Positions 8,213 to 13,146 of a stretch of DNA of 15,520 bases are shown one piece after another. The stretch comes from JAZQNF01 sp045641505. GTDB taxonomy: Bacteria > Bacillota > Clostridia > Lachnospirales > Bianqueaceae. The DNA lies in contig JAZUHB010000008.1 in assembly GCA_045641505.1 (NCBI GenBank), positions 1-15,520 on the forward strand, given 5' to 3'. Positions within the stretch are counted from its first letter, which is position 1. Each line of letters opens with the position of its first letter. The notes beneath the pieces were generated by a model. The model was not told the DNA's origin and ran no database searches. It saw nothing but the letters and a program-made list of their open reading frames with translations. Position numbers and translations under genes: made by a program.

Positions 8213-9097
8213 TTATTCCAGATTCTGAATCTGTTCGCGGATCTTTTCGATTTCGTTCTTCATCGCCAGCGCTTCCTGCGTGATGGCCAGGTCGTTGGAC
8301 TTGGAGGCGATCGTGTTGGTCTCCCGGTTGAGCTCCTGGGTCAGGAAGTCGAGCTTCTTGCCGGCGGCCTCCTTCTGGGAGAGGATCTGCCGAAACTGCG
8401 CGAAATGGCTCGCAAGCCGCGTGAGCTCCTCGTCGATGCAGCATTTGTCGGAGAAGAGCGTGACCTCCTGCGCGAGCCGCGCGGGATCGAGGCCCTTCAG
8501 GGTCTCGGGGTCCAGCAGCTCCCCGACGCGGGAGTTCAGGCGGTCGCGGTAGTCGCTCACCACGAAGGGCGCGCGCGCCAGGATCTTCTCGCGGCTCGCC
8601 TCGAGGGCCGCGATCTTGCCGAGGATGTCGTCGCGGAGGGCGGCGCCTTCCTTCTCGCGCATGCGGTCCAGCGCGTCGAGGGCCGCGCCGGCCGCCTCGA
8701 GCAGAAGCTTCTTCAGAAGCTCCTCGTCCTCCTCCAGTTCCTCGGTCTCCATCACGTCCGGAATGCGGAGGATGGAGGAAACGGAGAGATCGTCGCGGAG
8801 GCCGTATTTCTCGCCCTCCTTGCGGAGCGCGGCGAGATATTCGCCGAGACGGGCCGAGTTCAGCCAGACCTCGCCCTGCTCGTCGGAGTGGTTCTCATAG
8901 TTCACGAAGACGTCCGTCTTGCCGCGGACGATGCGCTCCTTGAGAAGCGCTCGAAGCTCACCCTCCAGCGCAAACAGCTTGCGGGGCAGCCGGATGGAGG
9001 GCTCCAGATAACGGTGGTTGACCGTCTTGATCTCGACGGTGAAAATACGTCCGCCGGCCTCGGAGGTGCCGCGGCCGTAGCCGGTCATGCTTTTCAT
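8213..9097 (-). CDS. yicC: YicC/YloC-family endoribonuclease
   Basis: A 294-residue member of the YicC family, shown in E. coli and B. subtilis to be an endoribonuclease acting on RNA hairpins and small RNAs. It has the invariant start MKSMTGYGRG and the N-terminal domain segment EIKTVNHRYLEPSIRLP. The C-terminal signature includes EVTLFSDKCCIDEELTRL, GKKLDFLTQELNRE and TNTIASKSNDL, ending in a charged helix. Length and both domains match the family. AAAGGA precedes the ATG, and the LOG-family gene ends 22 nt upstream. Co-transcription with gmk is conserved across Bacillota. Confidence 0.96.
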   Translation of the reverse strand: MKSMTGYGRGTSEAGGRIFTVEIKTVNHRYLEPSIRLPRKLFALEGELRALLKERIVRGKTDVFVNYENHSDEQGEVWLNSARLGEYLAALRKEGEKYGLRDDLSVSSILRIPDVMETEELEEDEELLKKLLLEAAGAALDALDRMREKEGAALRDDILGKIAALEASREKILARAPFVVSDYRDRLNSRVGELLDPETLKGLDPARLAQEVTLFSDKCCIDEELTRLASHFAQFRQILSQKEAAGKKLDFLTQELNRETNTIASKSNDLAITQEALAMKNEIEKIREQIQNLE

Positions 9098-9119
9098 GTT
9101 TTTCCTTTCCCGGGTAAAC

Positions 9120-9695
9120 TCAGATATACTTCAGATGCGTGACATCGATCGCGTTCGGATCGTAGTGCTCGAGCCAGTCCAGAAGCTCCGCGGGCTCGCG
9201 GAAGACCTTGTAGATCTCGAGGACGCTGGGGTTCACGAAGCCTTCCTCGCGGTAGCGCTCCATCTGACGGATCAGATCGTCATAGATGCCGCGGGTATTG
9301 AGCACCGCGATGGGCTTGTTGTGCCGGCCGAGCTGCTTCAGGGTAAGGACCTCGAAGAACTCCTCCAGGGTGCCGATGCCGCCGGGGGTCATCACGAAGG
9401 CGTCGGAAAGCTCCTCCATCTTCTGCTTGCGCTCCCGCATGGTCTCGGTCCAGATGAAGCGGGTGCAGCCCTCGAAGAGGACGCCCTTTTCCGCGAAAAA
9501 AGTGGGGGCGATGCCGATGCTTTCGCCGCCCTCCTCCGCGAGGCCCTTCACCACGGCGCCCATCAGTCCCTCGCAGCCGCCGCCGAACACCATGCCGTGG
9601 CCGTGCCGGCCCATCAGACGGCCGAGCTCGCGGCCCGCCTCATAGTATTCCGCGTTCAGATGAGGACTGGAGGCTCCGTAGATGCAGATCTTCAT
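9120..9695 (-). CDS. LOG-family protein (TIGR00730 type; predicted nucleotide 5'-monophosphate phosphoribohydrolase)
   Basis: A 191-residue single Rossmann-like domain of the lysine decarboxylase-like/LOG family. The signature PGGIGTLEE (104-112) is intact, as is the upstream arginine in TETMRERKQKM (R87 region). FGGGCEGLMGAV supplies the N-terminal nucleotide loop. Characterised members hydrolyse cytokinin riboside 5'-monophosphates or other nucleoside monophosphates to base and ribose 5-phosphate; older annotations as lysine decarboxylase are wrong. The substrate here is unknown. The gene opens the LOG-yicC-gmk unit, has AAGGAG 10 nt before the ATG and its own promoter. It is divergent from the flavin-reductase gene. 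Confidence 0.9.
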   Translation of the reverse strand: MKICIYGASSPHLNAEYYEAGRELGRLMGRHGHGMVFGGGCEGLMGAVVKGLAEEGGESIGIAPTFFAEKGVLFEGCTRFIWTETMRERKQKMEELSDAFVMTPGGIGTLEEFFEVLTLKQLGRHNKPIAVLNTRGIYDDLIRQMERYREEGFVNPSVLEIYKVFREPAELLDWLEHYDPNAIDVTHLKYI

Positions 9696-9727
9696 TTATA
9701 CCAGACTCCTTGTTCATTGATTTCTCA

Positions 9728-9756
9728 AGTATATAAGGAAATCGGGGAAAAAGCAA
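9728..9756 (-). promoter_or_regulatory. Sigma-A-type promoter of the LOG-yicC-gmk unit
   Basis: On the minus strand TTGCTT (9756-9751) and TATACT (9733-9728) have an exact 17-bp spacer. The -35 hexamer and the bases around it (TCTTGCTTT) are the same as in the rpoZ promoter at 7538-7566. Its upstream end lies 9 bp from the divergent promoter of the flavin-reductase gene. Confidence 0.8.
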
Positions 9757-9764
9757 GATTTCTG

Positions 9765-9793
9765 TGGCAAGGACGGCCAAATGATGGTAAAAT
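9765..9793 (+). promoter_or_regulatory. Probable promoter of the flavin reductase-XRE operon
   Basis: TGGCAA (9765-9770) and TAAAAT (9788-9793) are 17 bp apart, and TGG before the -10 gives an extended -10 (TGGTAAAAT). The -35 is weak (three of six). The predicted start would leave only about 20 nt before the Shine-Dalgarno and ATG at 9821. It is back to back with the LOG promoter, so one regulator could affect both. Confidence 0.55.
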
Positions 9794-9820
9794 GGAAAAA
9801 AGAAAATCACGGAGAAGCCA

Positions 9821-10399
9821 ATGGAAAAAGAAGTCTGGCGGGGCGGCAACATGCTGAACCCCTTGCCCGCGGTGCTGGTCACCTGCGGAACGTTCGAGAA
9901 GCCGGAGGACGCGGCGCGTTGCAACGTCCTGACCGTTGCCTGGACCGGCACGGCCTGCTCCGATCCGCCCATGACCTACGTGTCGGTGCGGCCGGAGCGC
10001 TGGTCCCACGCGATGATCCGCGATACGGGCGAATTCGTGATCAATCTGGTCGACCGGAAGCTGGTCCGCGCCTGCGATCTCTGCGGCGTCCTGAGCGGCC
10101 GCGACGGCAGCAAATTCGAAAAGGCCGGCATCACGCCGGTGAAGGCCTCGAAGGTCGCGGCGCCCATCCTCGACGAAAGCCCGGTCTCCCTGGAGTGCAA
10201 GGTCACCCAGGTCCTGTCCCTGGGCACTCATGACATGTTCCTCGGCGAGGTGGTCGCCGTGGACGTGGCGAAGGAGCTCCTGGACGAAAAGGGCCGCTTT
10301 CGCCTGGAGGCCGCCGATCTCATCACTTATCTGCACGGCCAGTATTTCTCGCTGGGCGAGGAGCTGGGCCGCTTCGGTTTTTCCGTCAAGAAAAATTAA
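9821..10399 (+). CDS. Flavin reductase-like FMN-binding protein
   Basis: A 192-residue split-barrel flavoprotein of the flavin reductase-like family. The order NPLPAVLVTCGT, NVLTVAWTGTACSDPPMTYVSVRPERWSHAMI, GEFVINLV, and later APILDESPVSLECKV and HDMFLGEVVAV is the typical series of barrel strands. The T(V/I)AWTG and SDPP segments lie where FMN phosphate is bound. Members bind FMN and often reduce flavins for partner monooxygenases or act as small redox proteins; the specific substrate cannot be told from the sequence. GGAG lies 6 nt before the ATG. The XRE regulator gene starts 12 nt after the stop, so the two are co-transcribed. Confidence 0.88.
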   Translation: MEKEVWRGGNMLNPLPAVLVTCGTFEKPEDAARCNVLTVAWTGTACSDPPMTYVSVRPERWSHAMIRDTGEFVINLVDRKLVRACDLCGVLSGRDGSKFEKAGITPVKASKVAAPILDESPVSLECKVTQVLSLGTHDMFLGEVVAVDVAKELLDEKGRFRLEAADLITYLHGQYFSLGEELGRFGFSVKKN

Positions 10400-10411
10400 G
10401 GAGGACAAGCC

Positions 10412-11308
10412 ATGACCTTCGGACAAAGGATCAAGCAGCTCCGTCAGGAACGGGGCCTCTCCCAGGAGGAGCTGGGCAAGCTCGTGGGCGTTTCCTCCCG
10501 CGTGCTCGGCTACTACGAGGCGGACGAGCGCTTCCCCCGCAGCCGCGAGACGCTGCTGGCGTTCGCCCAGGCCTTCCAGGTCTCGCTGGATTATCTGCTG
10601 GACAATCCGGTGCGCACCGAGGGCAGCGGCTGCCCCAGCCGTTTCTGCTACATGAAATCCATGAGCCCCGAGCAGCGCGCCGCCGTCAACGAGTTCATCG
10701 GCTATCTCCGCTACCGCGGCCGCAAGGACGCCGAGGAGCAGGAGGCCCGCGACAACGCCGCCGGCCCCTACGCCGACAGCAAGCTGAGCCCCGACATCAT
10801 CGCGATGATCGAGGAATGGAAGCCGGCCGACGAGGAAGCCGCGCCGGAGGAGGAGATCGCCGTCGAGGAGGAGGAGATTCCGGCCGAGGCGGAGGAGATT
10901 CCTGTCGAGACGGAAGAGATTCCTGTCGAGACGGAGGCGCCGGACGAGGAAGAGATTCCCGCCGAGGACGAGCTTCCGGCCGAAGAGGAAGCCCCCGTCG
11001 AGGAAGACGAACTTCCCGCCGACGAAGAGAGCCTCTTCGAGGAGGATGTCACTGCCGAGGAGGATGATTATTCCTTCAGCGCAGACGACGTCCCCGCCAA
11101 AGACGATATGTATCCCTTCGGAGAAGTCGAGATTCCCGCCGGGCCCTTCGGGGACGGAGAAATCCCTGCTGAACCCTTCGGCGTCGCCGATCCCGAAGCG
11201 GAGTTCGCGCGCGAGGCGGCCGCGGACGAAGCGGCGCCCCTGCCTCAGTCCATGCAGAAATTCTTCGAAAACGATTATTTCGTCGACGATTTCTTCGAAA
11301 ACAACTGA
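10412..11308 (+). CDS. XRE-family DNA-binding regulator with long acidic repeat tail
   Basis: A 298-residue protein in three parts. Residues 3-64 are a clear Cro/C1-type helix-turn-helix (GQRIKQLRQERGLSQEELGK, then VSSRVLGYYEADERFP, then LLAFAQAFQVSLDYLLDN). Residues 80-137 are a helical linker (MSPEQRAAVNEFIGYLRYRG). Residues 139-275 are very acidic and low-complexity, with heptad units EEIPAEA and EEIPVET encoded by three 21-bp tandem repeats at 10871-10933. The last 20 residues are an aromatic/acidic motif, KFFENDYF followed by DDFFENN. AAGGAGGAC precedes the ATG. I infer that the tail is disordered and may bind a basic partner or compete for DNA; no function is known to me. No membrane segment is visible. 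Confidence 0.85.
   Translation: MTFGQRIKQLRQERGLSQEELGKLVGVSSRVLGYYEADERFPRSRETLLAFAQAFQVSLDYLLDNPVRTEGSGCPSRFCYMKSMSPEQRAAVNEFIGYLRYRGRKDAEEQEARDNAAGPYADSKLSPDIIAMIEEWKPADEEAAPEEEIAVEEEEIPAEAEEIPVETEEIPVETEAPDEEEIPAEDELPAEEEAPVEEDELPADEESLFEEDVTAEEDDYSFSADDVPAKDDMYPFGEVEIPAGPFGDGEIPAEPFGVADPEAEFAREAAADEAAPLPQSMQKFFENDYFVDDFFENN
10871..10933 (+). repeat. Three tandem 21-bp coding repeats (EEIPxEx heptads)
   Basis: Units 10871-10891, 10892-10912 and 10913-10933 are in frame. The second and third differ at one base; the first differs from the second at four. They encode EEIPAEA, EEIPVET and EEIPVET within the acidic tail of the XRE regulator. More degenerate EEIPAE/DELPAE copies follow up to about 11020. 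Such repeats can change in number by slippage without breaking the frame. Confidence 0.85.
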
Positions 11309-11369
11309 ATACCGCAAAAGCGAAAGCCGGGCAAGTGACCTTAGCGGCCTGGAACAAAATTTGAAAAAT

Positions 11370-11399
11370 GCGGCGGTGCTGATGCGCCGTCGCTTTTTT
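11370..11399 (+). terminator. Intrinsic terminator of the flavin reductase-XRE operon
   Basis: GCGGCGGTGC (11370-11379), loop TGAT and GCGCCGTCGC (11384-11393) give a 10-bp stem with two G-U pairs. Six Ts follow directly (11394-11399). It lies 62 nt after the XRE stop codon, on the correct strand. Confidence 0.9.
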
Positions 11400-11474
11400 G
11401 AACTTGCGTGCATGCGCACGTTCGGCGCGTTCCTCGTGCCTTTGTCTCGTTTTTTTCGTTCTTTTTGAAAAACG

Positions 11475-11510
11475 TCTGTCAAATCAGCAGATTTTGTCTG
11501 ATTTGACAGA
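11475..11510. repeat. 36-bp dyad 1 of the palindromic element
   Basis: TCTGTCAAATCAG and CTGATTTGACAGA form a perfect 13-bp inverted repeat around a 10-nt loop. The outer ten bases of each arm are shared with dyad 4. This is the best-paired of the four dyads. Confidence 0.9.
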
Positions 11511-11536
11511 ACTGAAAATGTGCCGTTTTCGGAATT

Positions 11537-11572
11537 TCTGTCAAATCCTTTTCTTTTTCCGGTTTTGACAGA
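11537..11572. repeat. 36-bp dyad 2 of the palindromic element
   Basis: TCTGTCAAATCC pairs with GGTTTTGACAGA with one mismatch, around a pyrimidine-rich 12-nt loop. It starts 62 bp after dyad 1, with a 26-nt spacer between them. Confidence 0.85.
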
Positions 11573-11573
11573 C

Positions 11574-11589
11574 ATTTGATGCATCAAAT
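11574..11589. repeat. Perfect 16-bp palindrome inside the element
   Basis: ATTTGATGCATCAAAT is its own reverse complement. It lies immediately after dyad 2, and a weaker alternative pairing (ACATTTG with CAAATGT, 11572-11600) surrounds it. It could be a dimeric protein site or a by-product of the surrounding inverted structure. Confidence 0.7.
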
Positions 11590-11662
11590 TGAGCAAATGT
11601 GCCACGGGGACAGAACATGGCTTGCCTGGGACGCATCTCGGACCATCGAGACGCACCAAATT

Positions 11663-11698
11663 GCTGTCAATTTTTTCGTTTTCCCCCGATTTGACAGA
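11663..11698. repeat. 36-bp dyad 3 of the palindromic element
   Basis: CTGTCAA (11664-11670) pairs with TTGACAG (11691-11697). It is the most decayed copy, with mismatches at the outer base and at the eighth position. Its position is the exact mirror of dyad 2 about 11617.5. Confidence 0.75.
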
Positions 11699-11724
11699 AC
11701 TCCCGGGAAAGTGACTTTTTGCTT

Positions 11725-11760
11725 TCTGTCAAATGCCCGTTTTTCGGCCGATTTGACAGA
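11725..11760. repeat. 36-bp dyad 4 of the palindromic element
   Basis: TCTGTCAAAT (11725-11734) and ATTTGACAGA (11751-11760) are perfect 10-bp arms. A second small stem, CCG-TTTTT-CGG, is in the core. Its position mirrors dyad 1, and it starts 62 bp after dyad 3. Confidence 0.88.
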
Positions 11761-11874
11761 CGTTTTTCAAATAATGCGCAAAAAATGAGACGAAGGCCGC
11801 CGGCACCGCGGCGGCCGGCCGCTTCCCCGGAAATCCGCGCCAAATCCACGCCGGCTCCGAAATACCGCAAACGG

Positions 11875-11905
11875 AAAAAGCGCTTCCCGAAAGGGAGGCG
11901 CTTTT
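11875..11905 (-). terminator. Intrinsic terminator downstream of the small membrane protein gene
   Basis: On the minus strand AAAAGCGCCTCCC, loop TTTC and GGGAAGCGCTTTT form a 13-bp stem with one G-U or mismatched pair, followed by a run of Ts (complement of 11875-11879). It lies 88 nt after the stop at 11993. On the plus strand the stem is followed by only four Ts, so it may work weakly in both directions. The remaining bases between the palindromic element and this gene show nothing else that I can support. Confidence 0.85.
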
Positions 11906-11992
11906 CCGAAAAGAAAGGAGATATGGAGGATTGCCCTCAGGTCCGGAGGAAATGGACGTAAACAACCGGACACCGGGCGGAAGGGTTCGGAA

Positions 11993-12289
11993 TCAGGCGG
12001 CCATACGGTCGAGGCGGCTTCCGGCCAGCCGGTCGAGCCGGCGGGAGAACGCGCTGTCGGAGGGCTCGACCACGCGGCGGGTGCGGCCGTTCTCGTAACG
12101 GATCTCGTAGACGTTGTCGCAGGGGCGGCTCTCCTCACCGGAAACGCGGTGGTGGATGCGGCCGACCCGGACGATCTTCTCGTAGCCGAGAAGCAGGAGG
12201 TTCCGGCGGATGCCGCGGATCACGAGGTTCCAGCTGATGACGTAGACGATGACCGCGATGACCAGAGTGTAGACGAAAAGCATGTTCAT
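11993..12289 (-). CDS. Small single-pass membrane protein, unrecognised
   Basis: A 98-residue protein that I do not recognise. Residues 4-23 (LFVYTLVIAVIVYVISWNLV) form one hydrophobic segment starting almost at the N-terminus. Arginine-rich RGIRRN follows directly, so the inside-positive rule places the C-terminal part in the cytoplasm. The soluble part contains YEIRYENGRTRRVVEPSDSAFSRRLDRLAGSRLDR, strongly basic. The start MNM at 12289 is chosen because AAGGAG lies 10 nt upstream; an upstream in-frame extension to 12364 crosses the promoter and terminator and is unlikely. It has its own promoter-like TATAAT and a terminator, so it appears to be a single-gene transcript. Confidence 0.7.
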   Translation of the reverse strand: MNMLFVYTLVIAVIVYVISWNLVIRGIRRNLLLLGYEKIVRVGRIHHRVSGEESRPCDNVYEIRYENGRTRRVVEPSDSAFSRRLDRLAGSRLDRMAA

Positions 12290-12335
12290 ATTGGCAGGGC
12301 TCCTTGATCGGTGAAGTTTGTTTTTCCTTTTTGTG

Positions 12336-12364
12336 ATTATACAATAACAAAAGAGAAGTCCCAT
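12336..12364 (-). promoter_or_regulatory. Candidate promoter of the small membrane protein gene
   Basis: A perfect TATAAT (12341-12336, minus strand) lies about 47 nt before the ATG. The best -35 at 17 bp is ATGGGA, poor (three of six), and it falls within the hairpin of the upstream gene's terminator. An activator, or simply read-through, could drive expression. Confidence 0.5.
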
Positions 12365-12378
12365 ATCAGGGACTTCTC
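12349..12378 (-). terminator. Intrinsic terminator of the Tyr-rich-tail protein gene
   Basis: GAGAAGTCCC and GGGACTTCTC form a perfect 10-bp stem with a 6-nt loop (12353-12378). On the minus strand TTTTG follows. The hairpin starts 23 nt after the stop at 12402. The U-run is short, but the stem is perfect. Confidence 0.8.
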
Positions 12379-12401
12379 CTCGTTTATTTCACCGATTCGG
12401 C

Positions 12402-12788
12402 TCAATAATCGCCGTAACTGCCGTAGCTGTCGCCTCCGTAGGAAGCGTAGGAATAGCTGCCGGCAAAGCTCTGCTCTTCCAGGTAATCTTTGGGAATCAG
12501 GAAACTGAAGTAGGTGGCGTTCTCCGCCGCTTCCTCGCTGGCTGCCTGTTCGCTCTCCTCGAGCTCCTCCAGGAAAGCCTCATCGCTGCGGGCCGCGCCG
12601 TGCTCCGCGCTTGCGCTGCCGAGTTTGGCCGCCTCGCCGAAATAGCGGTTGTAATCCAGGCCCATCCGTTTCAGTTTATTCCGAAGCTGGTCGTAGCTGA
12701 GGCTCTCCAGCCGCAGATTCACAGTATCCGTTCCGCGATTCGCAAGATCCGAGTAGGCTTCATCATAATCGAACCCAAAAACGCTCAT
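12402..12788 (-). CDS. Acidic small protein with Tyr/Ser/Gly-rich C-terminus, unrecognised
   Basis: A 128-residue protein without recognisable family. Residues 1-50 are mixed helical (YDQLRNKLKRMGLDYNRYF). Residues 69-90 form an acidic helix (DEAFLEELEESEQAASEEAAEN). The last 18 residues are a low-complexity tail, SYSYASYGGDSYGSYGDY, with six tyrosines. No signal peptide or membrane segment is visible, so a cytoplasmic location is likely. AAGGAGG lies 8 nt before the ATG at 12788. It is expressed alone, from a promoter at 12981-13009 through a leader of about 186 nt, and ends in its own terminator. The strong Shine-Dalgarno, dedicated control elements and normal codon use argue that it is a real gene. 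Confidence 0.75.
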   Translation of the reverse strand: MSVFGFDYDEAYSDLANRGTDTVNLRLESLSYDQLRNKLKRMGLDYNRYFGEAAKLGSASAEHGAARSDEAFLEELEESEQAASEEAAENATYFSFLIPKDYLEEQSFAGSYSYASYGGDSYGSYGDY

Positions 12789-12974
12789 TGCATTACCTCC
12801 TTATGAACGTCCGCCCCGCTGCGCGAAGCCCGTCCGCGCGGCGCAGGCTTTGATAAACGTCCCGGAAAGCGGGTCTCTCCGGGACCGCAGACAGGCACGC
12901 CCGTCCGCCGGCCTCTCCGTCTCCGAGGCAGCCCCGCGGCTCCTTTCCGGCCCGGGCCCCTTTCCTCTTCGACA
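12789..12974 (-). promoter_or_regulatory. Long GC-rich structured leader of the Tyr-rich-tail protein gene
   Basis: If the promoter at 12981-13009 is right, the mRNA has a leader of about 186 nt. It can form a perfect 8-bp hairpin GTCCCGGA/TCCGGGAC (12859-12885) and a CTGCGC/GCGCAG pairing nearer the start codon. No riboswitch or T-box signature is recognisable to me. It contains no plausible ORF. Regulation by RNA structure or a protein is possible but unproven. Confidence 0.4.
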
Positions 12975-12980
12975 GTTACC

Positions 12981-13009
12981 ATTCTAACACGGTTCTGTAT
13001 ACGCTTAAA
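12981..13009 (-). promoter_or_regulatory. Promoter of the Tyr-rich-tail protein gene
   Basis: On the minus strand TTTAAG (13009-13004), a 17-bp spacer and TAGAAT (12986-12981), with TGT before the -10 giving an extended -10. The -35 is weak, which is usual when an extended -10 is present. It is divergent from the rqcH promoter. Confidence 0.6.
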
Positions 13010-13055
13010 GGTACGCCGCGGAAAGTTAAGGTACCTTATTTCTCCGTTTTCGGAG
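13004..13055. promoter_or_regulatory. Possible operator zone between divergent promoters
   Basis: Two GGTAC-containing repeats, TTAAAGGTACG and TTAAGGTACC, have their GGTAC cores 20 bp apart (13010 and 13030). The second lies within a 12-bp palindrome TAAGGTACCTTA (13027-13038). A short hairpin CTCCG-TTTT-CGGAG follows (13042-13055), directly before the rqcH -35. Spacing of two helical turns would suit a protein bound on one face. Confidence 0.4.
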
Positions 13056-13057
13056 CA

Positions 13058-13086
13058 TTGTCCTTTTTAATCTGCTGTGGTAGAAT
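13058..13086 (+). promoter_or_regulatory. Sigma-A-type promoter of rqcH
   Basis: TTGTCC (13058-13063), 17-bp spacer, TAGAAT (13081-13086), with TGG immediately before the -10. The predicted start is about 55 nt before the rqcH ATG. The leader is very GC-rich but has no clear regulatory signature. Confidence 0.75.
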
Positions 13087-13146
13087 AAAAGCCGGAGCCG
13101 CGGCATCCGCGCCCGGCCCCGCATCACTTTTCTCACGAGGTTTTCC

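Larger units (their letters stand above)
11438..11797. mobile_element. 360-bp long imperfect palindrome, MITE- or REP/BIME-like element
   Basis: The terminal 48 bases (11438-11485) match the reverse complement of 11750-11797 at 41 of 48 positions, with a perfect 22-base block (11464-11485 against 11750-11771). The symmetry centre is 11617.5. All internal features are mirrored about it: four 36-bp dyads at 11475, 11537, 11663 and 11725, and 26-nt spacers that match in inverted orientation at 15 of 26. The block contains no credible ORF, is visibly AT-richer than its surroundings and lies between two facing terminators. I see no clear target-site duplication (flanks CTCGT and CGCCG). A non-autonomous mobile element is the best guess; a structured RNA or a site array is possible. 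Confidence 0.6.

Noticed and set aside
11599..11635. A fifth decayed dyad in the 90-nt central gap
   Set aside because: The only arm-like piece, GACAGAAC at 11609-11616, is out of register with the 62-bp spacing; the symmetry centre itself lies here instead.
9725..11659. Long open frame on the minus strand (about 640 codons)
   Set aside because: It runs antisense through the flavin-reductase and XRE genes, crosses the palindromic element, has no Shine-Dalgarno and shows no family motif. The long frame is a consequence of high GC.
11478..11758. TTGACA -35 boxes in the dyad arms on both strands
   Set aside because: I found no TATAAT-like hexamer at 16-18 bp from any of the TTGACA copies, so the match to the -35 consensus is probably incidental.
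11475..11760. CRISPR array with 36-bp repeats
   Set aside because: Only the outer ten bases of each repeat are conserved, the cores differ, there are four units with one 90-nt gap, and the whole is mirror-symmetrical. No cas gene is in the window.
11917..12097. Two short plus-strand ORFs behind GGAG and GGAGG (ATG at 11923 and 11952)
   Set aside because: The Shine-Dalgarno to ATG distance is only 2 nt in both cases; the first has 12 codons and the second runs antisense into the membrane protein gene.
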